This document shows positions 17,051 to 26,133 of a stretch of 64,000 bases of DNA, in pieces (positions within the stretch are counted from its first letter, which is position 1; each line of letters begins with the position of its first letter). Made by a program: the position numbers and the translations under genes. Source of the stretch: Flavobacterium sp. NG2. Its GTDB lineage: Bacteria; Bacteroidota; Bacteroidia; Flavobacteriales; Flavobacteriaceae. The stretch lies in NCBI RefSeq assembly GCF_034119845.1, contig NZ_CP139420.1:1466001-1530000 (forward strand), read 5' to 3'. The notes under the pieces are model-generated. The model was not told where the DNA came from. It saw nothing but the letters and a program-made list of their open reading frames with translations, and searched no databases.

Positions 17051-18451
17051 TTATTGTTTTAATTGTAATTCTCTTGCTTTTTTAATTGAGTCTCTAACTT
17101 GTAATGCTTTTTCTCTTTTTTCTTCTAAAGCTTTTTTACGTTCCTCAATGATTCTGTTTCGTTCCTCTAGGGTCTTTGCTCTAGCGTCTACTGGTTCAGT
17201 TTCGATAACTTCCTTTTCAACTGTTTTTTTTGTGTCTGTTGAACTTGGTTTTTGTGTCGTTGTTTTTACTTCTTCTGTCTTAGTTGTTTCAGAAACCGTG
17301 CCAGTTTTTTTAGCAGCTCTTTCTTCAAGAACTTGTTTTCTCTTTTCTTCTAATTCTGCTTTTCTGTCTTCAGCTAGTTTTTTTCTATCCTCTAGCGCTT
17401 TTGCATTAGCGTCAATTTGATTTTGCTTCGCTTCCTCAGCTTTTATTTTAGCTGTGTCTTTAGAGTTATCAACGTTAGCAGCAGGTGTTGTTGTGGAACT
17501 ACTTTTTTTAGCAGCTCTTTCTTCAAGAACTTGTTTTCTTTTTTCTTCTAATTCTGCTTTTCTGTCTTCAGCTAGTTTTTTTCTATCATCTAGCGCTTTT
17601 GCATTAGCGTCAATTTGATTTTGCTTCGCTTCTTCAGCTTTTATTTTTGCTGTGTCTTTAGAGTTGTCAACGTTGGCAGCAGGTGTTGTTGTGGAGCCAG
17701 TTTTTTTAGCTTCTCTTTCTAAAAGCAATTGTGCTCGTTTTTCTTCTGCTTCTTTTTTCTTTTGTTCGGCAGCAATTTTTCGGTCTTCTAATGCTTTTTC
17801 TCTTGCCGCTTTTCTATCTTCTAATAACTTTTGTCTTTCGACTAAATTAGGGTTTACATCAACAGCATCTTCTTTTTTCTCTTTTTCTAATTCGGCTTGA
17901 AGTTGTTTTTTTGAAAGTTGCTCTCTTTTGTCTGCGCGATTTATTACACGTAATACTAAGTCGCTGATATCATATCTTTTCGCTGCAAAAAGCATCGTCA
18001 TATCAGAGGTTTTGTCAAAAATGAAATCGTATTTTTGGGTTTCAGCAATATCTTGAATGGCAGTAAAAACTTGGTCTTGAACGGGTTTTATTAAATCTGA
18101 TTTTTGAGTCATCAGATTTCCGTTTGGGCCAAATCGTAATTGCTGTAATTCTAGCATTTCATTTTCTAGAAATTTTATTTCATTCTCCCTTTCTTCAATA
18201 AGGCTTTTTGTGAGAAGTGCTTTTTCTATTTTTAATTCTTCTTTTATTTTATTGACATGATTTTTTTTAACATCAATTTCTTGTTTCCATTTTTGAGCTT
18301 TCTGTTCTAGTTGGTTATTTGCTTCGATGTAGTTGGGTACATTTTGCAATATGTATTCCATATCGATATAGCCAATCTTTGTTCCTCTTGTTTGGGAATA
18401 GATGCTAGTAGTGATTGCAACTAGAAATAAAAGTAAAAAATGTTTTCTCAT
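17051..18451 (-). CDS. Long OmpH/Skp-like protein with tandem Lys/Glu-rich repeats
   Basis: A 466-aa protein with a signal peptide (about 1-19) and an OmpH-like domain (about 22-180; I-G-Y-I-D-M-E-Y-I-L-Q-N-V-P, then Y-D-F-I-F-D-K-T). The remainder (about 185-466) is a highly charged, probably long helical or coiled-coil tail. Within it a 66-residue unit, beginning S-T-T-T-P-A-A-N-V-D, is repeated nearly exactly, matching a 198-bp DNA repeat at 17305-17700. Skp homologues are normally about 160-200 aa, so the tail is an added feature. It sits between bamA and the normal-length skp gene. Inference: a periplasmic chaperone with an extended, perhaps peptidoglycan-spanning, arm. Confidence 0.85.
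   Translation of the reverse strand: MRKHFLLLFLVAITTSIYSQTRGTKIGYIDMEYILQNVPNYIEANNQLEQKAQKWKQEIDVKKNHVNKIKEELKIEKALLTKSLIEERENEIKFLENEMLELQQLRFGPNGNLMTQKSDLIKPVQDQVFTAIQDIAETQKYDFIFDKTSDMTMLFAAKRYDISDLVLRVINRADKREQLSKKQLQAELEKEKKEDAVDVNPNLVERQKLLEDRKAAREKALEDRKIAAEQKKKEAEEKRAQLLLEREAKKTGSTTTPAANVDNSKDTAKIKAEEAKQNQIDANAKALDDRKKLAEDRKAELEEKRKQVLEERAAKKSSSTTTPAANVDNSKDTAKIKAEEAKQNQIDANAKALEDRKKLAEDRKAELEEKRKQVLEERAAKKTGTVSETTKTEEVKTTTQKPSSTDTKKTVEKEVIETEPVDARAKTLEERNRIIEERKKALEEKREKALQVRDSIKKARELQLKQ
17305..17700 (-). repeat. Two tandem copies of a 198-bp repeat inside the long ompH gene
   Basis: The segments 17305-17502 and 17503-17700 align without gaps and differ at only a few positions (for example ctatcc/ctatca and gttatc/gttgtc). 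The period of 198 bp is a multiple of three and encodes 66 residues. A partial third copy begins at 17701. The near identity points to recent duplication and likely length variation. Confidence 0.9.
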
Positions 18452-18484
18452 AGCTTAAAATATTAGAAATATTAAGTTATTTTT

Positions 18485-21142
18485 TTAAAATTGTTGTCCA
18501 ATAATGAAGTGAGTTTGCCATCCACTTTTATCTATCTGACCAGTTGCAGCATCAAATCCATGTCCAAAATCGATACCTAATAATCCAAACGCTGGCATGA
18601 ATACACGTAATCCAACACCTGCTGAACGCTTTAACGAGAACGGGTTATAGGTGTTAAAATTAGCAAATGAATTACCAGCCTCCAAAAATCCAAGTGCATA
18701 AATTGATGCAGCTGCTTTTAAGGTTATAGGATAACGCAATTCCATAGAGAATTTATTGTATACAGTTCCTCCAATTTGTTCTCCAGAACTATTAATCGGT
18801 GTTAAGGAGTTATTTTGGTAACCTCTCAACTGAATTGTCTCTCTACCATCCATGGAATAGTTTGCTAATCCGTCTCCACCAACATAAAATCTTTCAAAAG
18901 GAATTAAGCCTCTGTCTTGGTTGTATGCTCCTAAGAATCCAAATTCAGTTAATGTTCGCAATACTAATTTACCATAAATTTTGGTGTACCAATCAGCTTT
19001 GAACTTTATTTTGTAATATTCTAGCCAATTAAATTTCTTTTGGTCGACTTTTGAAACATCAGCAGTAGCCTCTTCATAAGTTGAAACCTTATTACCACTT
19101 GCGTCCAAGTAAGAACCTGCAGGTATCGTTATGTTTCCATTAGCGTCATAAACATCAGTAGTGCTTTTTAGTTTATATTCTTCTTTATCTCCTAATGTTG
19201 CATAATCAACTCCATTGAATAATGAGTAAGGAAGCGAGAATTTACCAGTAAGACTAAACTCCGAGCCATAAGTAGGGAATATAGGGTTTACCCCTTTATT
19301 GTTACGTGTAATTCCTATGGTGTAAGCTGCATTTCTAGAGGTACCATTTCCAAAGGTGAATAGTCCAGTGTTATAATTATTTAAATCATAGTGTTGGTAA
19401 CTGATACTTTGTGATAGTACAAAAAAGTCATCTGGTACAGTCAATCTTTTTGCTAGACCTACTGATAAAGTAAGAATGTTGAAACTTTTACTCTTATCTA
19501 CAGAATTGGCACTACCAGTAAAATAATTACTTAAGAATTGCTTACTGTAAGATAATGAAGTACTGAATTGTACTGGTTTTTTTTGTCCAAACCATGGCTC
19601 TGAAAATGATAAGCTATAAGTTTGAAAATAAGTACTCGCTTGCAAACGAAGGGCTACTTTTTGACCATCTCCCATAGGAAGTGGTTTATAGGCTTCTTTG
19701 TTTAATAAATTCCTTGCAGAAAAGTTGTTGAAAGAAAGTCCTAAGGTACCGATGAATCCACCACCACCATAACCTCCTTGGAGTTCAATTTGGCTAGATC
19801 CTTTTTCGACTAAGTTGTATTCAATGTCAACAGTTCCTGCTCCGGCATCAACATTTTTAAATTTAGGGTCGATGGCTTCAGGGTCAAAGAATCCTAATTG
19901 TCCAATTTCACGAATGGTACGAACTAATAATTCTTTACTATATTTTTCACCTGGTTTTGTTCTAAGTTCTCTGTAGATAACACGGTCGTTTGTCTTATCG
20001 TTCCCGACTACTGTAATTTTGTTAAAGTATGCCAAAGGACCTTCTGTAACTCTTATTTCAAAATCAATAGTGTCATTAGCCGTTTTTACTTCTACTGCAT
20101 TGATGCTTGAAAATAAATAACCATTGTTTTGGTATAAATTGGTAATGTCTTCTCCGTCTGGTTTTGATTTGTCAGCAATTCTCTTTTCTAGAAGTACACC
20201 ATTGTAGGTTTCTCCTTTTTTGACACCAATTATTCTGTTTAAGAAATGATCAGGGTATACTGTGTTACCAAGGAATTTAATGTCTCCAAAGTAGTATTTA
20301 TTACCTTCTTCAACATTTATTTTGATGGATAAGGCATTTTTCTCCTTGTTGAATGTTACAGAATCAGATACGATTCTAGCATCACGATATCCTTTTTCTT
20401 TATAAGAAGCAATTACTTTGTCTAAGTCTTCTTTGTACTTAGATTTAATGAATTTAGAGGCTTTGAAAATTCGAATAGGGTTTTTCTGTTTCGTATCTTT
20501 CATTGCCTTGCGTAAGGTTTTGTCAGATACTTTAGTATTGCCTATGAAGTCAATTTCATGAATCTTTACTTTCTCACCTTTGTCAATTTTTACAAGCATA
20601 TTTACTTGATTGACGGCAGAAGTGTCAACAACAGTGTTGATGTTTACTTTTGTATTGAAGTAACCATCTTTTTTATACTTGTTTTCAATGTAGTTTTTAG
20701 TAGTTGTAATCAAATTTTCATTCACAACTTTGCCTTGTGTAAGGCTGTTGTCTTTGATTAAACCGTCAACTTTGTTCTTTTTTACTCCTACAAATTTTAC
20801 TTCGTTTAGTTTCGGAAGTTCTTTGATGTCTAAATCAAGATAGATACTGTCGTTTTCAATTTTGTTGATATAGAATGAAATCTCATCAAAAAGACCTAGT
20901 TTTCCTAGTTTTTTGATGGCACTACTGATTTCTTCTCCAGGAACAGTAATTGTTTGTCCTTTTTCTAAACCGGCAAAAGTAATTACGGTTTGCTCGTTAA
21001 AACTTATTTTGTTTGTAAGTGAAACTTTTGCGATAATGTATTTTTCTCCTTGATCAAAAGGTACTCTTTCTTGAGCTTTGACTAGTGAAAAACTTACCAG
21101 AAATAGAAAAGTTAGTACTGCTTTTATTTTTTTATTTAACAC
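18485..21142 (-). CDS. bamA: Outer membrane protein assembly factor BamA
   Basis: The open frame reaches up to 21274, but that start would overlap uppS by 125 bp. I chose the GTG at 21142 because it directly precedes a good signal peptide (K-K-I-K-A-V-L-T-F-L-F-L-V-S-F-S, ending V-K-A-Q) and lies 8 bp after the uppS stop; a GTG at 21166 is the alternative. The 885-aa product carries five POTRA domains in the first half and a 16-stranded Omp85 barrel in the second, ending in Phe. The G-Y-R/L-R-G-Y-Q region (Q-L-R-G-Y-Q-N) in the last third is the loop-6 signature. It inserts outer-membrane proteins. The uppS-bamA-skp order is well conserved. Confidence 0.95.
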   Translation of the reverse strand: MLNKKIKAVLTFLFLVSFSLVKAQERVPFDQGEKYIIAKVSLTNKISFNEQTVITFAGLEKGQTITVPGEEISSAIKKLGKLGLFDEISFYINKIENDSIYLDLDIKELPKLNEVKFVGVKKNKVDGLIKDNSLTQGKVVNENLITTTKNYIENKYKKDGYFNTKVNINTVVDTSAVNQVNMLVKIDKGEKVKIHEIDFIGNTKVSDKTLRKAMKDTKQKNPIRIFKASKFIKSKYKEDLDKVIASYKEKGYRDARIVSDSVTFNKEKNALSIKINVEEGNKYYFGDIKFLGNTVYPDHFLNRIIGVKKGETYNGVLLEKRIADKSKPDGEDITNLYQNNGYLFSSINAVEVKTANDTIDFEIRVTEGPLAYFNKITVVGNDKTNDRVIYRELRTKPGEKYSKELLVRTIREIGQLGFFDPEAIDPKFKNVDAGAGTVDIEYNLVEKGSSQIELQGGYGGGGFIGTLGLSFNNFSARNLLNKEAYKPLPMGDGQKVALRLQASTYFQTYSLSFSEPWFGQKKPVQFSTSLSYSKQFLSNYFTGSANSVDKSKSFNILTLSVGLAKRLTVPDDFFVLSQSISYQHYDLNNYNTGLFTFGNGTSRNAAYTIGITRNNKGVNPIFPTYGSEFSLTGKFSLPYSLFNGVDYATLGDKEEYKLKSTTDVYDANGNITIPAGSYLDASGNKVSTYEEATADVSKVDQKKFNWLEYYKIKFKADWYTKIYGKLVLRTLTEFGFLGAYNQDRGLIPFERFYVGGDGLANYSMDGRETIQLRGYQNNSLTPINSSGEQIGGTVYNKFSMELRYPITLKAAASIYALGFLEAGNSFANFNTYNPFSLKRSAGVGLRVFMPAFGLLGIDFGHGFDAATGQIDKSGWQTHFIIGQQF

Positions 21143-21149
21143 TAAAAAA

Positions 21150-21890
21150 TTATTTAATTTGTTCACTTGTTTTTCCAAATCTGCGTTCTCTTTTTTGATA
21201 ACTAATGATAGCCTCATATAAATCATGTTCTTTAAAGTCGGGCCATAGTATGTCAGTAAAGTATAATTCAGCATAGGCTATTTGCCACAGCAAGAAATTA
21301 CTTATACGGTGTTCTCCACTAGTACGAATTAATAAATCTACATCAGGTAAATTGTGCGTGTAAAGATGCTCATTTATAATCGAATCGTCAATAGAGTCAA
21401 TTGAAATTATATTATTTTTAACTTTATCACTAATGGTCTTCACTGCATTTACGATTTCCTCTCTTGAACCATAGCTCAAGGCTAGTGTAAGAGTCATCTT
21501 GTCGTTGTTTTTAGTTCTTTCAATAACTGAGCTGAGTTCTTTTTGTGCTGAGCTCGGTAGTTTTTCAAAGTTGCCAATAGTGTTTAATCTGATTTTTTTT
21601 TCTTCGAGAGTCGCTAGTTCTTTTCTTAATGACTTTACCAGTATTTTCATTAAAGTGTCGACCTCTAGTTTTGGACGATTCCAATTTTCAGTAGAAAAGG
21701 CATATAGTGTTAAGTTCTGTATACCTAATTGGATACAAGTTCTGATAATTTCCTTAACTGATTCGCTGCCTCTTTCATGCCCAAATGCCCTAAGGAATCC
21801 TTGTTTTTTAGCCCATCGTCCGTTCCCATCCATAATAATGGCTAGGTGGTTTGGTAATCTTTCTTTATCTATGGAGTCTACTAAATTCAT
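21150..21890 (-). CDS. uppS: Isoprenyl (undecaprenyl diphosphate) synthase
   Basis: A 246-aa cis-prenyltransferase of standard length. Motifs in order: H-L-A-I-I-M-D-G-N-G-R-W-A-K-K (catalytic Asp), R-x-F-G-H-E-R-G, L-T-L-Y-A-F-S-T-E-N-W-N-R-P, D-L-L-I-R-T-S-G-E-x-R-x-S-N-F-L-L-W-Q, and A-Y-A-E-L-Y-F-T. It makes the C55 lipid carrier for peptidoglycan and other envelope polymers. It lies 6 bp after the porG gene and just before bamA in one operon. Confidence 0.97.
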   Translation of the reverse strand: MNLVDSIDKERLPNHLAIIMDGNGRWAKKQGFLRAFGHERGSESVKEIIRTCIQLGIQNLTLYAFSTENWNRPKLEVDTLMKILVKSLRKELATLEEKKIRLNTIGNFEKLPSSAQKELSSVIERTKNNDKMTLTLALSYGSREEIVNAVKTISDKVKNNIISIDSIDDSIINEHLYTHNLPDVDLLIRTSGEHRISNFLLWQIAYAELYFTDILWPDFKEHDLYEAIISYQKRERRFGKTSEQIK

Positions 21891-21896
21891 TATTTT

Positions 21897-22586
21897 TTAT
21901 TCTGCACAATAGCAAGGTTTTTCGCCAAAGGTATAGGTTATTGTAACCCCTGAAAAAACAAACCAATCATTATTATTTAAATTTCCAAAATTAAATTGAC
22001 TGAGATTCTCATTTGCGGCTTTGCTGCCATCAATGTCATCTGCAAACGTATATCTTGCACCTATTTCGAGTCCTAAAATGAACTGTCGGTTTAATTTAGT
22101 TTTAATTCCAACGGTCATTGGTATCGCTATCGTTCCTCGCCTAGAATCAGTTTGTGCTTCATTGTTTCCATTTGTAAAATACAAACTGCTGTATCTAATA
22201 TAGCTTACGCCACTATGGACATAAGGAGTCGTTTTGTTTTCCAATTGATGGAGGTTGAAATCAAAAAAATTAAATTCAAGGCCTAAAGATAGTTCTTTTA
22301 TGTTATTTTCAAAATAATAGCCCCTTCCGCTACGGCTTGCTTCCTTTGAATCTAGGTCATTTGAGTTGAGATTCGATTGCATATAGGAAATCCTGTAAGC
22401 ATGTCTCGGACTTTTATTCCATTTGTACACTACGCCCAAAGCTAACTGATTTGGATCAATATAGGTAGTTGGGCCTACATCTCCAATATAGTTGCTTCCT
22501 CCCAAAAATGCACCTATCTCATGTATCTGTGAAAAGAGTGTAGTACTTAGGAAAAAGCACAGGATTAAGCTGATTTTTTGTATCAT
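21897..22586 (-). CDS. porG: DUF6089 family protein, probable type IX secretion protein PorG
   Basis: The ATG at 22586 is preferred because it opens a clear signal peptide (M-I-Q-K-I-S-L-I-L-C-F-F-L-S-T-T, ending L-F-S-Q); the open frame runs 30 codons further upstream with no such feature. The 229-aa product looks like an 8-stranded outer-membrane barrel: H-E-I-G-A-F-L-G-G-S-N-Y-I-G-D-V-G at the start and a terminal Y-T-F-G strand. This family, found immediately before uppS and bamA, includes PorG of the gliding/type IX secretion apparatus. The name rests on family and position, so it is moderately sure. Confidence 0.75.
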   Translation of the reverse strand: MIQKISLILCFFLSTTLFSQIHEIGAFLGGSNYIGDVGPTTYIDPNQLALGVVYKWNKSPRHAYRISYMQSNLNSNDLDSKEASRSGRGYYFENNIKELSLGLEFNFFDFNLHQLENKTTPYVHSGVSYIRYSSLYFTNGNNEAQTDSRRGTIAIPMTVGIKTKLNRQFILGLEIGARYTFADDIDGSKAANENLSQFNFGNLNNNDWFVFSGVTITYTFGEKPCYCAE

Positions 22587-22759
22587 TTTAATTGAAATAG
22601 CGTGCAAATATAATAATAATCGATTCGATACAATATCGAATAGATTAAATCTGTCTATTATTTGATTGTTAGGCATTTTTCCTTGTTTTTTCTGAATTCA
22701 TTTATAATGAAAAACGAAAAATAAAGGAGATTCGTATGAGGTTGTTTTAAACAGAATTT

Positions 22760-23644
22760 TTAATTCCTTTTATCTTCTCCCCAAAGTAATTTGGAACGAA
22801 GTGTTTTTAGGAATGTTTCGTCTGGAATTTCAATCATATTGATTTGAAAAGGTGTTTTTTTGATGGTTAATACCGATTCGTTACCTACAGATGTAATCCT
22901 TGAATCCAAAGACACTAAATAATTCTCTTCTCTACCCGATACTTTAAGCCTGATTTCTGTTTCATCAGGAATCACTAGTGGTCGTGCGTTAAGATTGTGT
23001 GGAGAGATTGGTGTAATAACGAGGCTGTTAGCGTCAGGCGTCAAAATAGGTCCTCCGCAACTTAAGTTGTATCCTGTAGAACCAGTAGGAGTAGAGATAA
23101 TTAAACCGTCTGCCCAATATGAATTTAAATATTCGCCATTCAAATAAGTGTCAATGGTAATCATTGAAGTAGTGTCTTTTCGACTCACAGAAACTTCGTT
23201 CATGGCAAAATTAATATCCTCTAGACTCTCATTTGCAGGTGTGCAAGATAAACTTAACAGTGTTCTTTTGGAAAGGCTGTGTTTATTTTCAATTACAATT
23301 TTTAAGAAATCCGTAATGTTTTCTTGTTGTACAGTGGCCAAAAATCCTAACCTCCCAGCATTAATCCCTAGGATAGGTACTCCTGAATTTCTAATAAAAG
23401 TTGCTGCTCTCAGAATCGTGCCGTCACCACCAATGCTAACTAACATATAAAAACTCGAATCAATATCCGAATAAGTGGAGAAAGTCTTGTATTTCTTGCT
23501 AACAATGTTTTTTTCAAGAAGCATGTTGAAATAATTTGACTCAAAAATCATTTCTATTTCGTTTTCAGAAAAAAAGTCTAAAATTTCTTTGATTATTGGA
23601 TCTGTGCTGTCTTGATAATATTGACCGTAAATGGCTACTTTCAT
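22760..23644 (-). CDS. nadK: NAD kinase
   Basis: A 294-aa protein that phosphorylates NAD to NADP. It has the N-terminal Rossmann-like part (M-K-V-A-I-Y-G-Q), then the G-G-D-G-T-I-L-R-A motif at about 73, N-A-G-R-L-G-F-L-A, A-M-N-E-V-S-V, and the S-T-P-T-G-S-T-G-Y-N-L-S-C-G-G-P region that binds substrate. It is second in the operon after the CBS protein (53-bp gap). Identity is secure. Confidence 0.96.
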   Translation of the reverse strand: MKVAIYGQYYQDSTDPIIKEILDFFSENEIEMIFESNYFNMLLEKNIVSKKYKTFSTYSDIDSSFYMLVSIGGDGTILRAATFIRNSGVPILGINAGRLGFLATVQQENITDFLKIVIENKHSLSKRTLLSLSCTPANESLEDINFAMNEVSVSRKDTTSMITIDTYLNGEYLNSYWADGLIISTPTGSTGYNLSCGGPILTPDANSLVITPISPHNLNARPLVIPDETEIRLKVSGREENYLVSLDSRITSVGNESVLTIKKTPFQINMIEIPDETFLKTLRSKLLWGEDKRN

Positions 23645-23697
23645 TAGTTGGCTAGTCGTTTATTTGTGTTTGAGTGTATTGAGTGTTGTGGCGAAAT

Positions 23698-24354
23698 TTA
23701 GATATTTAAATATTTGTCTAAATAATCAGATCGCTCTTTTAAATTATTGATATAATTATCCTCAATATGTTCAGAGGTGATTTCATAATTGTACCTTCTG
23801 AATGATTGAACAATTTCATTGATAGCCCCAAGACTAATTTTTAGTGTTACTTCGACAGAATCCACTTCGGCCTCTGAAATAAATAGGCCTAATAATTTTC
23901 CATTATTGCTTTCTACAATTTGGGTAATTTGGCTCATCGAATAATCTAAGATTCCTTTTTTTACTTTGATGATACGTCCTTGTTCTTTCAAAAATGGAGT
24001 TTCATGAAAAAAACTCATAATGTCTTCTATTTCATAATAGCCAACATATTTATTTTCTTCATTTAAAACGGGAATTAGATTACTATGATTCTTAGCAAAT
24101 ATTTCAAGAACCTCAAGCCATATCGAGTTGGTTCTTGTGAAAAATACTTCTAGCGTGTATTTGTAATCGATAATTTTTTTGTCATCGTCAAAGGTTTCGA
24201 TGTCATCAGATGCAATACAGCCGATGTAAATACCTTCTTCCACAACGGGAAAATGCGAGTAATGTAAATCCGCAAAAAAGCCTTTTACTGTCTCGATAGT
24301 TTCTTGACAATCAATGGCTTTATAGTCCGTGTTTATGTAGTCTGTAATTTTCAT
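23698..24354 (-). CDS. CBS-domain protein, probable adenosine-nucleotide sensor
   Basis: A 218-aa protein with two CBS motifs: about 5-60 (Y-S-H-F-P-V-V-E-E-G-I-Y-I-G-C-I-A-S-D-D) and about 70-125 (S-N-L-I-P-V-L-N-E-E-N-K-Y-V-G-Y-Y-E). A C-terminal ACT-like part of about 90 residues (I-I-K-V-K-K-G-I-L-D-Y-S-M-S-Q-I) follows. CBS pairs usually bind adenosyl ligands and regulate partners. It is first in the operon with nadK, a conserved flavobacterial neighbour, so a link to NAD(P) or adenylate status is possible but unproved. Confidence 0.8.
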   Translation of the reverse strand: MKITDYINTDYKAIDCQETIETVKGFFADLHYSHFPVVEEGIYIGCIASDDIETFDDDKKIIDYKYTLEVFFTRTNSIWLEVLEIFAKNHSNLIPVLNEENKYVGYYEIEDIMSFFHETPFLKEQGRIIKVKKGILDYSMSQITQIVESNNGKLLGLFISEAEVDSVEVTLKISLGAINEIVQSFRRYNYEITSEHIEDNYINNLKERSDYLDKYLNI

Positions 24355-24422
24355 CGTAAATAAATCCTCTAATTTTATGCAAAATAATCAAAAAAAGGCA
24401 AAAACACCTACCTTTTACTTTG

Positions 24423-24430
24423 TATTTTTG
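24423..24430 (+). promoter_or_regulatory. Candidate -7 element of pdxJ promoter
   Basis: TATTTTTG fits the Bacteroidota -7 consensus TAnnTTTG, 42 bp before the chosen pdxJ start. No convincing TTG -33 element stands at the right distance, so this is tentative. Confidence 0.35.
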
Positions 24431-24472
24431 TCGCAAATATGGTGTAATTCTATACAAACAAAAAGTATTCCA

Positions 24473-25186
24473 ATGACAAAGTTAAGTGTAAATATTAATA
24501 AAATAGCAACTTTACGTAACGCACGTGGAGGAAATGTTCCTGATTTGTTGAAAGTAGCGACTGATATTCAAAAATTTGGAGGTCAGGGAATCACTATTCA
24601 CCCTCGACCTGATGAGCGTCACATCCGTTATCAAGACGCTCGAGATTTGCGTTCGATTGTACATACAGAGTTTAATATTGAAGGAAATCCACAACATAAT
24701 TTTATTGATTTGGTATTGGAATGTAAACCGGAGCAAGTTACTTTAGTGCCAGATGCTATTGGTGCTATTACATCGTCAGCAGGATGGGATACGGTAAAAA
24801 ACCAAGCCTATTTGACTGAAATGATTCAAGAATTTCAACGTCATGGGATTCGCACTTCTATCTTTGTTGACCCTGTGTTGGATATGATTGAAGGTGCTAA
24901 GAAAACAGGAACTGACAGAATTGAATTATACACCGAAGCTTTTGCACACCAATACGCTTTAGGAAACGAAAAAGGTATTGAGCCTTATATACAATCAGCG
25001 GTTTTAGCTAATGAATTGGGATTAGGAATCAATGCGGGTCACGATTTGAGTTTGGATAATATTCAGTTTTTTAAACAAAATATTCCAGGCTTATTGGAAG
25101 TTTCCATTGGTCACGCCTTAATTGCGGAAGCCTTGTATTTAGGACTTGACAATGTGGTCAATATGTATTTGCAAAAATTAAAATAA
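24473..25186 (+). CDS. pdxJ: Pyridoxine 5'-phosphate synthase
   Basis: The ATG at 24473 begins the conserved T-K-L-S-V-N-I-N-K-I-A-T-L-R-N-A-R-G-G start. The frame is open to 24377, but those extra residues match nothing in the family and cover the promoter-like site. The 237-aa TIM-barrel joins deoxyxylulose-5-phosphate and aminoacetone phosphate in vitamin B6 synthesis. Typical segments are G-A-x-G-I-T-I-H-P-R-P-D-E-R-H-I, F-N-I-E-G-N-P, V-T-L-V-P-D, L-F/I-F-V-D-P, and the G-L-G-I-N-A-G-H-D-L-S/N phosphate loop. It is divergent from the CBS-nadK operon. Confidence 0.97.
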   Translation: MTKLSVNINKIATLRNARGGNVPDLLKVATDIQKFGGQGITIHPRPDERHIRYQDARDLRSIVHTEFNIEGNPQHNFIDLVLECKPEQVTLVPDAIGAITSSAGWDTVKNQAYLTEMIQEFQRHGIRTSIFVDPVLDMIEGAKKTGTDRIELYTEAFAHQYALGNEKGIEPYIQSAVLANELGLGINAGHDLSLDNIQFFKQNIPGLLEVSIGHALIAEALYLGLDNVVNMYLQKLK

Positions 25187-25192
25187 TAGTTG

Positions 25193-25302
25193 TTTCACAG
25201 GGATTCTCTAAAGATTTCTCAGAGAGTCATAAAGAAAAGTATAAAGAGTAAACTATAAAATCTTGGTGTAACTCCGTGATCACTTTGCGAGACTTTGTGA
25301 AA
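25193..25302. repeat. Degenerate inverted-repeat element between pdxJ and the hydrolase gene
   Basis: The ends TTTCACA (25193-25199) and TGTGAAA (25296-25302) are inverted. Between them are word-like runs (gattctctaaagatttctcagagag; gtgtaactccgtgatcactttgcgagactttgtg). Similar words occur at 38305-38360 (ctttgtgaacttcgtg...gttctttgtg). Probably a decayed member of a dispersed flavobacterial intergenic family; no coding potential. Confidence 0.4.
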
Positions 25303-25322
25303 TATTTTTTAAAAATATAATT

Positions 25323-26087
25323 ATGCTTTATTCAAAAATAGAAGGTGAAGGAAAGCCGCTTTTAATTCTACACGGATTTCTAGGAATGTCCGACAACTGG
25401 AAAACTCTTGGAACTCAATTTGCAGCCGATGGTTGTCAAGTTCATATGTTAGACATGCGCAACCACGGACGAAGTTTACAGTCCGAGGATTTTAGCTATG
25501 ACTTCATGGTGCAAGATATCTATGATTATTGTCAGGGAAATAATTTGACAGAAGTTGATATTATCGGTCATTCGATGGGAGGAAAAACAGCGATGCTTTT
25601 TGCTGCTACTTATCCTGAAATGGTTAATAAGTTAATCGTAGCAGACATTGGTCCTAAATTTTATCCACAGCATCACCAAACGATTTTGGCTGGATTAAAT
25701 GCTGTAGATTTTTCAAAAAAACCAAGCCGTAGCGAAGTCGAAGAAATTATAGGTAATTTTATCACCGATTTTGGAACCCGTCAATTCTTGATGAAAAGTT
25801 TGTATTGGAAAGAGCCGGGGCAATTAGCATTTCGTTTTAATTTGGCTGTTTTCAATGAAAAGATTAGCGAAATAGGAGTAGCACTGCCAGATGAAGCTCA
25901 GTTTGATAAACCAACGCTTTTTATTCGAGGAGGAAATTCTAATTATATCTTGGATAACGATATCGAGAATATCAACATTCATTTTCCACAAATGCAATTA
26001 GAAACAATTCCTAACGCAGGGCATTGGCTTCATGCCGAAAATCCAAAACTTTTTCATCAATTGGTAAGTTCCTTTTTGAAACAATAA
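25323..26087 (+). CDS. Alpha/beta hydrolase (YbfF-like esterase)
   Basis: A 254-aa alpha/beta-hydrolase with no signal peptide. The fold landmarks are L-L-I-L-H-G-F-L-G-M-S-D-N-W (oxyanion region), L-D-M-R-N-H-G-R-S, the nucleophile elbow I-G-H-S-M-G-G-K-T-A, and the catalytic His in N-A-G-H-W-L-H-A-E-N-P near the C-terminus. The G-H-S-M-G-G-K-x-A-M and D-x-R-N-H-G-R-S wording is that of the YbfF/ABHD11 acyl-esterase branch. The physiological substrate is unknown. It follows pdxJ at 136 bp across a repeat element. Confidence 0.85.
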   Translation: MLYSKIEGEGKPLLILHGFLGMSDNWKTLGTQFAADGCQVHMLDMRNHGRSLQSEDFSYDFMVQDIYDYCQGNNLTEVDIIGHSMGGKTAMLFAATYPEMVNKLIVADIGPKFYPQHHQTILAGLNAVDFSKKPSRSEVEEIIGNFITDFGTRQFLMKSLYWKEPGQLAFRFNLAVFNEKISEIGVALPDEAQFDKPTLFIRGGNSNYILDNDIENINIHFPQMQLETIPNAGHWLHAENPKLFHQLVSSFLKQ

Positions 26088-26133
26088 ATACAAATTATAA
26101 AAGAATTATATTTGTTACTGTAAATAGAATATT

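Noticed and set aside
17305..17700. Regular repeats that could suggest a CRISPR array
   Set aside because: There are only two 198-bp units, contiguous without spacers, in frame inside a coding sequence.
18799..19002. Plus-strand open frames antisense to bamA
   Set aside because: They shadow conserved barrel strands and show no signal peptide or family motif.
21143..21274. Longer BamA start inside uppS
   Set aside because: The extra 44 residues overlap uppS and precede a proper signal peptide, which must be at the N-terminus.
24377..24472. Upstream ATG for pdxJ
   Set aside because: The 32 extra residues resemble no PdxJ N-terminus and cover the candidate promoter.
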